Numbered from the stretch's first letter, positions 1 through 12,645 are shown. The stretch: DNA of 17,062 bases from Cruorifilaria tuberocauda (GCA_013365365.1 JABVXU010000874.1:1-17062); one strand, 5' to 3'. Notes: generated by a model from the sequence alone, not told the origin. Numbers and translations are program-made.

Positions 1-187
1 CATCAGGCCTTCTGATACTTCATATAGATAAATATTCGATCATATTCCCTCTCTTAAATTCCAAGTAACGGCAAACTTCCATAACAATAGCTGAGATACT
101 AAAGTGCCCAATGAACGATATCTTTATCCATAATTTAGTTATTCGAATCCGAAAACTCCTTACCGTATTAATCTTTACAAATACGAG

Positions 188-427
188 TTAGTTACTAGCT
201 ATAGGTAATACGATACTATCTAAAATGAGAAATGAATTGATGAAAATATTTATTGTAATTAAGGCTTTTTGACCAAAAATTTTTATCCCAAACTTTGGCA
301 AAACGTTTACTAATATGATTCCAATTATGAATACGCCATAAGTCAACGCTGCTTGAATTAACATTGACCTTTCGTATTTTGCACTTCCCAGCATACTCGT
401 CTTGGATAAGTTTCCAAAGTTCCACAT
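188..427 (-). pseudogene. Fragment resembling TM6-TM7 of a nematode 7TM chemoreceptor-type GPCR
   Basis: The 79-codon open frame contains two strongly hydrophobic helices, at residues about 26-45 (QAALTYGVFIIGIILVNVLP) and about 55-78. A basic/acidic stretch (YERSMLIQ) precedes the first and the second ends LDSIVLPIASN. This layout, with Q at the start of TM6 and a D-x-I...N ending of TM7, reminds me of the nematode serpentine receptor classes (srx-like); no search was possible. There is no NPxxY motif. An in-frame TAA lies directly upstream of the ATG and no convincing TTTCAG-type acceptor is visible there. No TM1-TM5 exons are recognisable in 428-900. After the terminal TAA the same frame stays open for 55 more codons to a TGA at 20-22, so the stop could be either a real terminus or a disabling mutation. 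The fragment may belong to a gene continuing outside the window; an unrelated membrane protein is not excluded. Confidence 0.35.
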
Positions 428-942
428 TTATTTGAAGTAACAGCTTTCATGCATTGATCTCAATTTTAGAATAATCTAGCCATATAGATATGAAGTTTGA
501 GAAGAAGCAGGTGGAGCATTTTCAACCTAGTGTGGAGAATTTTCTTGAAACTAATTTTTAACTATAAATATTTTTAAATCTTTATTTTTTTAATGAATCA
601 TTATTTGTAAAATGTAAAATAATTTCCTAGCACTTTCACCAGATTCCTCATTATAAAAACTATTTTATAGAAGTTGTTCTACTTTTTTATTTATCCATTT
701 ATTAACTTTTAACTTAAATCCTTTGTGCTTAGTGCATCTGCAACAGATCTTCTCACTCCTTCTGTGCAAAATCCTTTCTATCCAATTCATCAAAGTAAAT
801 ATCCCATCTTTGTAAATCTCCTCCTCACAAAATCTTATCTATAAAATATCTCATCCATGTAACAGCTGTTCATAAGCATAATTTTCGCTAAGTTGCTTCA
901 TTCTTCAAATGTCATGGAAAACTGAAATTATAAAAAAGAAAG
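428..942. other. Non-coding A/T-rich spacer
   Basis: Between the receptor-like fragment and the 5' LTR I see no coding frame of note on either strand, no RNA gene and no clear repeat. The stretch 560-610 is almost pure A/T. Confidence 0.6.
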
Positions 943-1380
943 TTTGAAATCCGTAGATGATGAAATCGATAACGCAAATCATTCTCTCTTCATTTTTTTA
1001 TTTCATCATCATTTTCAAGGGATAACTAAAGGTTAATTTACCATGGGCTAAAGGTTAATTATCATCAGCTTTAAGGGATGATGGGAATTTAGTATTTACA
1101 CAACTCTCTTTCAATTATTTCAGTTAACTCATATATGTCATGACCTTTACCCTTTATATGCTATATCGGTTCACCAAAGTGGAAGAGTTTCTTTGTACTC
1201 TATCGTTTCATGATCGGTGTTGTTATTTTATCAATTACGAAAGTTCACCCATTTCAGCATTTCTGAAGAAAGCATTTGACGTTGACCTGACTTGTTGTAC
1301 GGCCAGCACAGAGCTCAATTCTCACTCAGTAACTGAAATCAAATCCATGAATCAATATTTGTCAGTGAATCACGAATTCA
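943..1380 (+). repeat. 5' LTR of the BEL/Pao-type element
   Basis: It matches the downstream repeat over scattered blocks: AAATCCGTA.ATGATGAAATC at the start, TTTAAGGGATGATGG, TCAATTATTTCA.TTAACTCATAT, ATGACCTT, TATCAATTACGAAAG, AAAGCATTT.....GACCTG, and GTGAAT....AATTCAAAA at the end. Relative to the 3' copy it carries extra sequence around 1012-1075 with two copies of CTAAAGGTTAATT (1026-1038, 1048-1060), and it lacks the 451-bp insert present in the other LTR. Start and end are estimated to within about 10-30 bases. Confidence 0.75.
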
Positions 1381-1419
1381 AAAAATTTCACGACAAATAC
1401 TTGGTACCACGAAACCGGA

Positions 1420-2906
1420 ATGTCGGCGATAATAATCAAGACTGTTCAGCCGGTGTACGAGAAAGTGCTAATCCTTTTGGAAGAAATAGATTCGAATACA
1501 GATTCGGATGAAATGATGAGTTCAGAAGAAATTCGCCAGCGATACCAAATTAGAAAAAGAATTATCGAGGAGAAGGTAATGCGCCTCGAATCACCTCTGG
1601 AAACTCTCAAAGCAACCAATGAAAAATGGAAACAATACATTATTCAACAAATCGTTTCTCAATATGTAAGGCCAGAGGAAGAAGAAAAGTATATTCAAAT
1701 GGTGGACGATGAAACAGGTATTTTAAGATTAATAATATTATTTGCAAACCTTAGCCGAATTATGTAATGAATGGACCTATGAGTTAGAAATATTTGGATT
1801 CACTACAGTATTCATTGAGGATGTAAAGAAGCCATAATAACCTTAAAATTGAATAAAAGTGATTCAGAATCAATACTTCAATTCTTAGAGAAAAGAGAGA
1901 ATCGATCCATCAGAATGAATAGGAGCAAATTACGCAGCAGTGAATTTACCTCAATTACCGCTACCAACATTCGATGGTAAACCAAAGGAATGGATAGAGT
2001 TTTGGAGTAGCTTCGATGCTGCGATACATCTCCAAAACATCCCAGATATCCAAAAAATTAAATTATCTTATTGCTTGCTTGAAAGGTATTGCCCTAGAAG
2101 CTGCTATAAGGGATAGGATATAATCCCAGAAAATTACAACATTATCAGAAAGGTTCCTGTTGAAAGGTTTGGTATTAAAAGGTTGCTTTACAATGAATAT
2201 TACATTCTGTCAAGAAGAATGATCGAGAATGGAGAATGACAGTTAAATACAATACTGCGACAACTGGAAGCCATGGACGAGAACATGGAGCAGTCCAGTA
2301 TTGAGATGATAATTGAAAGCAGATTTGCCAGCATGGATCCTGAAAAAAATTCACGAACAAAGGAAGCGAAGCAAGAATTATTGGTCCGTAAACAAGCTTA
2401 GACAGTTTCTCGGGAAACTCGTACTGAGAAGAAGTAATGAGAGAGCTCAGTCTCTGAAGCGTCTCTGGATATGGAAAAAATTCAACAATCATTCAAGACA
2501 AATATTTCCATGATTTATCGCCAATGAAAGAAACGTCAACCTTATCAATGCCTATTCTCAAAACAGCAATTATTACAACAAAAAGGAACAATGGTGCCAA
2601 ATTTATCAAACGCTTAAACAAAGAATAGAACGTTTAAACAAACTAAAAGCTTGCTTACACTGTTTCTAAAGTAAACATAACAAAAAACGTTGATGTTTCT
2701 GTTGCAAAGATTCTCTCATAGCACAGCACTATGCAAGAGTAGATATCAAGAAGGTCAACATGATCAACTGGATATCGAAGAGGTCGTCGGTGAATATCAA
2801 TACTCCAAACCAAAAAGAAATCTCTGTGGAAAGCAGAAGAAAAAGTGAAACGTCAATTCGAAAACGGAGAATAAGAAGTGCAGCAAAGAGACAAATTTCA
2901 AATTAA
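1420..2906 (+). pseudogene. BEL/Pao gag pseudogene
   Basis: Gag is the structural, RNA-packaging protein of LTR elements. The remnant begins with an intact 115-codon stretch from the ATG at 1420, rich in charged helix-formers (residues about 10-90), ending at 1767. After poorly preserved sequence, a second piece (1919-2113) carries NYAAVNLPQLPLPTFDGKPK followed by EWIEFWSSFDAAIH, the hallmark of the BEL/Pao gag DUF1759 region. It shifts frame near 2080, where LKGIALEAA continues in the next frame, and shifts back near 2121. The stretch to about 2325 (RFGIKRLLYNEYYILSRRMI, a TGA at 2237, then ILRQLEAMDENMEQSSIE) shifts again into LPAWILKKIHEQRKR at about 2325-2370. Two knuckle-like motifs follow at 2655-2735, both damaged. 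There are at least three frameshifts and seven internal stops. Family assignment is recollection of BEL/Pao consensus patterns, not a search. It cannot encode a full Gag. Confidence 0.75.
2655..2735 (+). other. Two decayed Cys/His zinc-knuckle motifs of gag
   Basis: One frame reads CLHC, then a TAA, then SKH, then a TGA (2691-2693) where the fourth ligand Cys of a C-x2-C-x4-H-x4-C knuckle would fall. Immediately after comes CFCC KDS with Leu at the expected His and Tyr at the expected final Cys of a C-x2-C-x3-H-x4-C knuckle. Paired knuckles of this kind are typical of BEL/Pao nucleocapsid. Neither could bind zinc as it stands. Confidence 0.5.
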
Positions 2907-2974
2907 CTCCCATCAATTTTTGCTAATGTTAATCATTATGAAACTCAATTGTTATTTCATATCTTTCCTTTAAT

Positions 2975-2996
2975 TTCTCTCTCTCTCTCTCTCTTT
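2975..2996. repeat. CT microsatellite before the 3' LTR
   Basis: A run of CT dinucleotides ending CTTTCGG sits between the gag remnant and the 3' LTR, close to where a purine-rich polypurine tract would be expected. It is pyrimidine-rich on the sense strand, so it is not itself the polypurine tract. The short AAAAAGAAA tract directly before 3026 is a better candidate. Confidence 0.8.
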
Positions 2997-3301
2997 CGGA
3001 AATTCCGGAATAATATAAAAAGAAATGTTAAATCCGTAAATGATGAAATCATATGTTGTTGGGAAGCCTTTGTGTAGATATATATGCTCAGCTAAAGCTG
3101 TTCTATCTCACTTCATTTTTCTACCATCGTCTTAACCACAATTTCATCATCATCTTTAAGGGATGATGGAGAGTTTATCACTTACACAATTCGCATTTCA
3201 ATTATTTCAATTAACTCATATAATCTTATGACCTTCAATCGTTGTGTTATATCGTTTCACTATTGTACATGACCTTCTTTGTGTTCTATCTTTTTATGAT
3301 A

Positions 3302-3752
3302 GGCTGCCGGCAATTTCGTTAACCGTGACAAGATTTAAGTTGTTCCTTTTTAGACGAGAGTGTTCTTACTTTCCTGTTGTTGTCAATGATCTTCGTTGAC
3401 GGGACAGTCTTTCTTTATATTGGTAAGTAATCAAACTGCTAGCCTTTATGTCAGGTAGATGTGCTTGCTGATACTTTGGGTGTACCTCAAACTTGGCTAA
3501 TTAAACCTTTATTACTTTAGCTTTCATAGCATACAATAACACGACATTAACACATTGAAATTTTCTAAAATATCCAGCCGAGTATCACAAAAAACGATAT
3601 TAGTCAGACAAATGAATTGGGTAATAGTTTGACCTTTCGTTAAGCCGCCACCCTCCTTGAAAACCAAACCTTTAATGCTCATCTGCTCATCTGATTTTCT
3701 TTATTCTGGAGGACAAAGGATTTCTTCATTCTTCCTTTCCTCGCTTTTTCAG
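3302..3752. mobile_element. 451-bp insert in the 3' LTR bounded by TGATA repeats
   Basis: The 5' LTR runs without a break through the point where this segment sits in the 3' LTR. The segment is flanked by TGATA at 3297-3301 and 3753-3757, as expected for a 5-bp target duplication. Its ends (GGCTGCCGGCAA and CTCGCTTTTTCAG) show no terminal inverted repeat or TG...CA ends, and I do not recognise the family. A deletion between two TGATA copies in the 5' LTR would leave the same pattern, so insertion is likely but not proven. It holds an SL1-like 22-mer on the minus strand. Confidence 0.45.
3486..3507 (-). ncRNA. SL1 spliced-leader-like sequence (fragment or pseudo SL RNA)
   Basis: Read on the minus strand this 22-mer begins GGTTTAATTA and ends CAAGTTTGAG. 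It matches the canonical nematode SL1 leader at 21 of 22 positions, the only difference being C to G at leader position 11. It is followed at once by GT (GTACACCCAAAG), as the leader is followed by a donor site in SL RNA genes; CCCAAAG also occurs in SL RNA introns as I recall them. The next 100 bases contain no Sm-binding site of the AATTTTTGG type, so a functional SL RNA is unlikely. A truncated SL RNA pseudogene carried in the repeat is the simplest reading. Confidence 0.5.
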
Positions 3753-4332
3753 TGATATAAGCGTTATCTTATCAATTACGAAAGATTATCTTCTAACTAA
3801 TTGTTGTTACTATCGGTTCTGAATAAAGCATTTACATCGACCTGTATGACCAACAGAAAGCTTAATTATCACTTAACTGTGGTACAATTCGACGGTGTTC
3901 AGCCAAACTCGACTAAATTATTTGTCTGTGAATTCTCAATTCAAAAGAAAGAGATATCAAAGTCAAATTTTTTAAAGATTAGATAAAATAAAAATCAAAT
4001 TAAGAGAATTTGAAATGAGCTAAATTAGATATATTCCTCACAAACTTATTATTAACACAGGAAAAACCTTAATATCTTTACCGGCTTGCATTGGGTCATT
4101 CCTGAAAATAAAGTGTTAATTGCGATTTGCTTTTTTGATGGAATTCTTGAATGTATAAGAGAGCTCAGGTTTTGATGATGGATTTATTTAACTATTAAGT
4201 TATAATACAATTAAGCTGAATATTGATAATAGTTGATCACTGATTTTGTTCCTTATCGATGATCCTGATGGATGCTATACTATGTTTGGAAATTTAAAAT
4301 ATAGAATTCCATCAAAGAATATCCCGTACCGC

Positions 4333-4360
4333 CGGTATACCGAATACGGTTCACCGTATT
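4333..4360. repeat. Adjacent short palindromes
   Basis: CGGTATACCG (4333-4342) is a perfect 10-bp palindrome. It abuts AATACGGT-TC-ACCGTATT (4343-4360), an 8-bp perfect inverted repeat with a 2-base spacer. The core ACGGT/ACCGT also echoes the first palindrome. This is unusually G/C-rich for its surroundings; it may be the tip of a small inverted-repeat element or a protein-binding site. Confidence 0.6.
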
Positions 4361-4959
4361 AATTATTTGAAGGAAATTTTCCGGCTTCTTTCACACTGCT
4401 AGTTGCAAAAACATTTATTGTCCATTTGATATCTCACAAGGCTTTTAGCAATGCAAGCTTGCGTACATTAAAATTATCACTGTTACACAAACATGAAAAA
4501 GTGATATTTACAGGTAAGACCAATGAAAGGTATTAATTTGATTCTATCAAAATGCTATCCTGATTTAGCATGTACAAACTGTTTCATTCATCAGAAATAT
4601 ATCAAAATGGGAAAAACTATTATTTCTAAGTAAATTTCGAGAATATACTAACTTATCTACGAAATCATTAACTAATAAGGTATAGTACATATTAAGATGA
4701 TTAAAAAGTTAAAATCATTCAACTGTATCCTGTCAATAATCAACCTATTTTGTTGATCGAAACAACGATAGGTAGTAAGCAACCTAAAAAGTGTTCACAT
4801 TAAACCAGAAATGTTTTTTTAGATCAAATATAACATAAACAACAAAATGAATTTCATTTCCTTCTTACCTTCCCTCTATACTTCTCGTTCTTCCAGCATT
4901 TTTAACAGCTTGTCATGAAAGTTAGTTAGTCGAAAAAAAAAATTTTATCGATTATACCC

Positions 4960-4998
4960 CTCTCTCTCTCTCTCTTTCTCTCTCCCTTTCTTTATCTC
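4960..4998. repeat. CT-rich simple repeat
   Basis: About nine CT dinucleotides, then interrupted CTTT/CTCC units, giving a purine-free plus-strand tract. Confidence 0.85.
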
Positions 4999-5115
4999 TT
5001 TTCAGTGTTTATCTTCGATATATATAAAGGAGGAAAGGAGAAAGCAAAGGAAGTATACAAATTGCTCTTATCCCTGACGGTCTCACTTTCACTTTCGCTT
5101 TCGTAATCTGTGTGA

Positions 5116-5159
5116 GTGTGTGCGTGTGCGTGTGCGTGTGCGTGTGCGTGCGTGTGTGC
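5116..5159. repeat. Alternating GT/GC tract (GTGTGC units)
   Basis: Forty-four bases alternate purine and pyrimidine without a break, mostly as repeated GTGTGC hexamers, with looser GTGT sequence to about 5180. Such tracts can adopt Z-DNA under supercoiling. The minus-strand frame across it is a His/Thr repeat and is not a gene. Confidence 0.9.
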
Positions 5160-5363
5160 TTGCGTGTATGTGTATGCGTTCGTTCACATTCATGTACAGG
5201 CATGTATGTCTACTTGTGTGTGTTGTCTGGTAGACGTTAAGCTGTAATAATAGATAAACAATGTTACAATTTTCTCCTTCACTCGTTACATCTCATACTT
5301 CCCACGCAGTTTGTTACCTTTAAATCTTCTTTCCTACCACTTTCATCTTTCATTACCCATTCA

Positions 5364-5475
5364 TTTAGCTTCACGTCACCCACCCGTCTATCCTTCCGTC
5401 CCTCCGCCATACTCCGCCACTAATTTAGCTTACGTCACCCACTCGTACTCGTCTATCCTTCCGTCTTTCCGCCAC
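5364..5475. repeat. Imperfect tandem duplication, pyrimidine-rich
   Basis: Copy one (5364 to about 5419) and copy two (5424 to about 5475) share TTTAGCT, ACGTCACCCAC, CGTCTATCCTTCCGTC and TCCGCCA. Further CGTC/CCGTC-rich variants continue to about 5590, and the whole stretch 5270-5590 is skewed to C and T on the plus strand. Confidence 0.7.
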
Positions 5476-6826
5476 TCATTCGTCTGTCTCCCTTCGCCAA
5501 CCTGCATCCAACTCGTCTACTCACCTGTCCGTTCGTCTGTTCGCCATCCACTTCTGTACACGTCACATACCCACTCAACGTCCGTAAAGTGTAAAACACT
5601 TATTGATAATTCGTGAAATATCTGTAGATCATTTTCACATTTCCCAATTTCAATAGAATTTTTCTTTTGAATCAAAGTTTTGCTATTGTTTACGCAAGCT
5701 TTATGGAATATTAATGACAACGGAAATTTGTAAATGTTAGCTTCGCGCTTTTACCGGTCATCATGCCTATTATCTGTTCGAATTTACGGGCCTAAAATGA
5801 TGAACTGTGTCGTAAAATAATTTTTTTTATTTCTAAATAACTTTTCCGTTCAGACAAAGTGAATTCCTTTTTCTGTTATAATTAATTAACTTTGCTTTCT
5901 CTTCCAAACAGTCTGACACTTCTAAGTTCATTCCATTTATTCTCAATTGATGGAGAAGAATTGGACGATATTTTCTTCATATAACTTTACAATTTCTTTT
6001 TCTCCAAGAAAAAATTTTATTCATTCAGTTGTGAAATAATGTGAAAAATTAATTACATTTAGATTTGATTTTACCTTTTTTCTCAAAATAAGGTTACTAT
6101 TTATGTCAAATAACAAATATTTTCCTGTAAAAATAGGTCTAATGGAGATACAAATTAAAAAGAAAAAAATTTGAAACGACTAGAAATTTATTTTTCTGTA
6201 ATTTTTTCTTTTGCTTCTCTCTCTTTTCCTCTTTCTCCTTTCAATAATATATGAGAGAATAGGTTGCGTGAAGAAAAACAGTGAAGAAACCTTTTTGCTT
6301 CTTCCCATCTATCAGCTACTTCTAAATCTGATCCGCAGAGCCTTTTTTCCCGGATGGCATTATTCTGCAAAATCCGTGGAACTTTAGAATCTTCAGAAAA
6401 ATCAAATGAAAAATAGAATGAAATAAAAAAAAAATTAGAGGAAGAAATAAACAAGTTTGATAGATTGCGAAATTCATAGAAATGTTAGAAAGGTGGCGAT
6501 GCTGCTAGCGTTTTTTATTTTGATGAACGAAATTCAATGGAAAATTGAATAAGGTAAAGAAGTGAGTACAGGTTAAATATTTTAAATATCGTTTGGATTT
6601 AACAGTTAACGCATACATAATATTGCAAAAATGGGTATTAATAATTGATAATTGTTGGAATATTTCGATCATGCTAAGCTAATATTAATAATTTATAGCT
6701 TTGACACTTATTACTTATCATTAACTGGAAATTACATTACTTTCTGGTGTCAGTGCTGTGGGAAAGAAATCTCCATACTGAAATATTGATTGTTCCACTT
6801 GTATTCATTGTATGCAATTTTTTGCA

Positions 6827-6836
6827 TTTATATATA
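6827..6836 (+). promoter_or_regulatory. TATA-like sequence upstream of enolase
   Basis: TTTATATATA lies about 50-60 bases before the probable trans-splice acceptor. In such A/T-rich DNA it may be chance, and trans-splicing hides the true transcription start. Confidence 0.2.
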
Positions 6837-6882
6837 CGTGTTAAAAAGGTGTAAATTTTCACTTCGTCATTATTCGTATTTT

Positions 6883-6889
6883 ATTTCAG
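6883..6889 (+). promoter_or_regulatory. Probable SL trans-splice acceptor of enolase mRNA
   Basis: ATTTCAG fits the nematode TTTCAG acceptor consensus and is preceded by T-rich sequence. Splicing here leaves a 39-base 5' UTR (6890-6928), typical for trans-spliced nematode messages. Weaker acceptors ending at 6903 (TTCCAG) and 6911 (CACAG) would shorten the leader. A cis-spliced 5' UTR exon further upstream is the alternative. Confidence 0.5.
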
Positions 6890-6928
6890 GAATTTTCTTC
6901 CAGATTCACAGGCAACGCATCGTTAATT

Positions 6929-11311
<4,383 letters not shown>

Positions 11312-11560
11312 ATTTGCAAGACGTTGATAAAAAAGTATTGAGGTTTAATTGAGCAGTGTGTTCCAGTTCCCTTCTTTCATGAGTATTACATTAGTTGTTA
11401 TGCCGTGCAGTAATAATAGTTGTTCGATTATCGATTTATTTAAATTGATTTTAATCTAATAATTCATCGTTGTTCCTAATTTAAATCGTAGTTTTTATAC
11501 ACTTATATAATTTAAGTTAATATCGAAATTGGTTTTGTAATAATAAATTTTTTTTTTGTT
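11312..11560 (+). other. enol-1: Enolase 3' UTR
   Basis: From the TAA to the first good polyadenylation signal, A/T-rich and non-coding. The end is inferred from the AATAAA and following T run, so it is approximate; use of the second signal would extend it by about 90 bases. Confidence 0.6.
11542..11547 (+). terminator. Polyadenylation signal AATAAA (proximal)
   Basis: Canonical hexamer 231 bases after the enolase stop, followed directly by a T run and GTTTC, the usual U-rich downstream context. Confidence 0.6.
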
Positions 11561-11632
11561 TCTTTTGCGTAATATTCGAATTAAGATTATGATCAAAGAA
11601 TACAAGGTAATCAAACACGAGTTTTACATTCA

Positions 11633-11638
11633 AATAAA
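11633..11638 (+). terminator. Polyadenylation signal AATAAA (distal)
   Basis: A second canonical hexamer about 90 bases beyond the first, a possible alternative 3' end for enolase. It has no T-rich tract immediately after it. Confidence 0.3.
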
Positions 11639-11775
11639 TGCAGAATCCTATAATCTCATGGCGCAGTGGTTCCAGGAAATTGATATATTTAGTATGTGAA
11701 GATCATTATGAGTGGCAAGGAGTCGAAATTTATAAAAAAAATAATCAACAGTGATAAACTTTTAAGAAGTTAAAC

Positions 11776-12021
11776 TTAGACAACAGGAAGTGATGCTTCT
11801 TCAATACTATTGCAGTCAGTGTCACGTGTAACCATTCGATCTTCATTTGTTTCGTCCGAATAGTGCAATTGACAATTTGCAATCTTCAATTTTTGCAAGT
11901 CATCAATCCCTTCTTCACTTTGCATTGCCTTTTCGAATACTTGAAATTCGTTAACTTTATCATGGAGTAAACAAAAAGGAAACGGCAAAAATATTACACA
12001 ATTTTCTTCCTCTCTTATCAC
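11776..12021 (-). CDS. Possible terminal exon of an unrecognised minus-strand gene
   Basis: This 81-codon frame is not opened by an ATG: its first codon is GTG, and the frame runs back a few more codons to a TAA. It would therefore have to be an exon entered by splicing. Its hydrophilic C-terminal half (FEKAMQSEEGIDDLQKLKIA ... SIEEASLPVV) has mixed amino acid use and visibly higher G/C than the surroundings, unlike the low-complexity chance frames nearby. It ends at TAA and would converge on enolase. A TTTATT on the plus strand near 11436 could serve as its AATAAA. I do not recognise a family, no strong acceptor is evident, and no partner exons are clear upstream. It may still be a chance frame. 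Confidence 0.3.
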   Translation of the reverse strand: MIREEENCVIFLPFPFCLLHDKVNEFQVFEKAMQSEEGIDDLQKLKIANCQLHYSDETNEDRMVTRDTDCNSIEEASLPVV

Positions 12022-12244
12022 CTCAATTAATGTTATGATTATTTAAAATTTATACCAACTGGCACAATATTATATCATTATTATTATCAATCACTCTCTT
12101 TATTGCTATTTTCAGTTTATCAAGAAACATATCAAAAATGAATTGTATAAAGTAGAAGTTGTCTAATCCCAGTGTTATATAATATTCCTTCTATGTAATT
12201 AACCAAAAATTTTCTTTTTGTTTGGATTTAAGAATAGATTAATT

Positions 12245-12318
12245 TGATATTGATATTTTATTTGATTTTTTTGATATTTGATATTGATTTGATATTTTTT
12301 TTTTTTGATATTTTATCC
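12245..12318. repeat. Degenerate TTGATATT array
   Basis: At least six GATAT-containing units (TTGATATT with T-run spacers) occur in about 75 bases. Confidence 0.7.
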
Positions 12319-12566
12319 TAACTTATCATAGATTTAATTTATCAGAAAAAAATTTTTTTTTGAATTAAAGACTACAATTAATCGTTCCATTGTAATCAAC
12401 AAATTCAGCTAACATTACAATTCATTTGTGATATCAAAACATGTTTATTTTGCAATTTCAATTATGTTTTTATTTTTTTCATTTCTTACTCTGCAGTTAA
12501 TTTTTCCTCTTCTCTTCTTTCATTTCATCCTATTTTGAGTTAATTTTTCCTCTATAGAACCATGAT

Positions 12567-12645
12567 ATAAAATTTAAAAAATTAAAAATTAAAAAATTAA
12601 AAAATTAAAATTTTCAAAATTAAAAAAAAATTTTTTTTCTGAACC
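12567..12645. repeat. AATTAAAA low-complexity array
   Basis: Repeated AAAATTAAAA units merge into A and T runs (about 12624-12642). Slippage-prone simple sequence. Confidence 0.8.

Larger units (their letters stand above)
3026..3943 (+). repeat. 3' LTR of the BEL/Pao-type element, interrupted
   Basis: It shares ordered blocks with the 5' LTR from AAATCCGTAAATGATGAAATC near its start to AATTCAAAA at its end. Collinearity breaks at 3301 and resumes at 3753, so about 467 bases are LTR and about 451 are extra. It also has a private segment at about 3051-3110 including CAGCT-AA-AGCTG (a 5-bp inverted repeat) not present in the 5' copy. Confidence 0.7.
943..3945 (+). mobile_element. Degenerate gag-only BEL/Pao-type LTR retrotransposon
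   Basis: Two diverged direct repeats (about 943-1380 and 3026-3943) flank a plus-strand gag pseudogene (1420-2906), so the order is LTR-gag-LTR. The gag remnants carry the BEL/Pao (DUF1759-like) landmarks: a LPLPTFDG...W.EFW opening, an IIES segment followed in another frame by LPAWILKKIHEQ, and two decayed Cys/His knuckles. Between the end of gag and the 3' LTR there are only about 100 bases, so protease, reverse transcriptase, RNase H and integrase are absent. It is either an internally deleted copy or a non-autonomous derivative. The outer ends are fuzzy because A/G-rich tracts lie next to both LTR starts and after the 3' LTR; GAAAG occurs at both outer flanks (938-942 and 3947-3951) and could be a target duplication if the LTR is taken as TTTGAA...TTCAAA. 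The element is old, given the LTR divergence and many stops. Confidence 0.8.
3950..6888. other. Intergenic region upstream of enolase
   Basis: No credible coding region or RNA gene is visible. It holds a short hairpin cluster (4333-4360), a second CT tract (4960-4976), a GT/GC alternating tract (5116-5159) and a pyrimidine-rich duplicated block (about 5270-5590). Long frames here, such as the His/Thr repeat opposite the GT tract, are products of simple sequence. Confidence 0.6.

Noticed and set aside
137..147. TATTCGAATCC resembling a tRNA B box
   Set aside because: No A box, acceptor stem or cloverleaf can be paired around it.
1026..1060. GGTTAATTTACC in the 5' LTR as a second SL1-like site
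   Set aside because: Only a few bases match and indels are needed; chance is enough in A/T-rich DNA.
1402..1418. TGGTACCACGAAACCGG as a tRNA primer-binding site
   Set aside because: It begins with TGG and follows the 5' LTR, but it is about 21 bases past the estimated LTR end and I cannot match it to a known tRNA 3' end.
5009..5203. Minus-strand frame with a His/Thr repeat
   Set aside because: It is the translation of the GT/GC simple repeat.
5311..5616. 101-codon plus-strand frame rich in Ser, Pro and Tyr
   Set aside because: It follows the pyrimidine-skewed duplicated block; composition is explained by the C/T bias.
6188..6454. 88-codon minus-strand frame with Phe/Ser and Lys/Glu runs
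   Set aside because: Low-complexity T/C-rich sequence at both ends, no recognisable domain or splice context.
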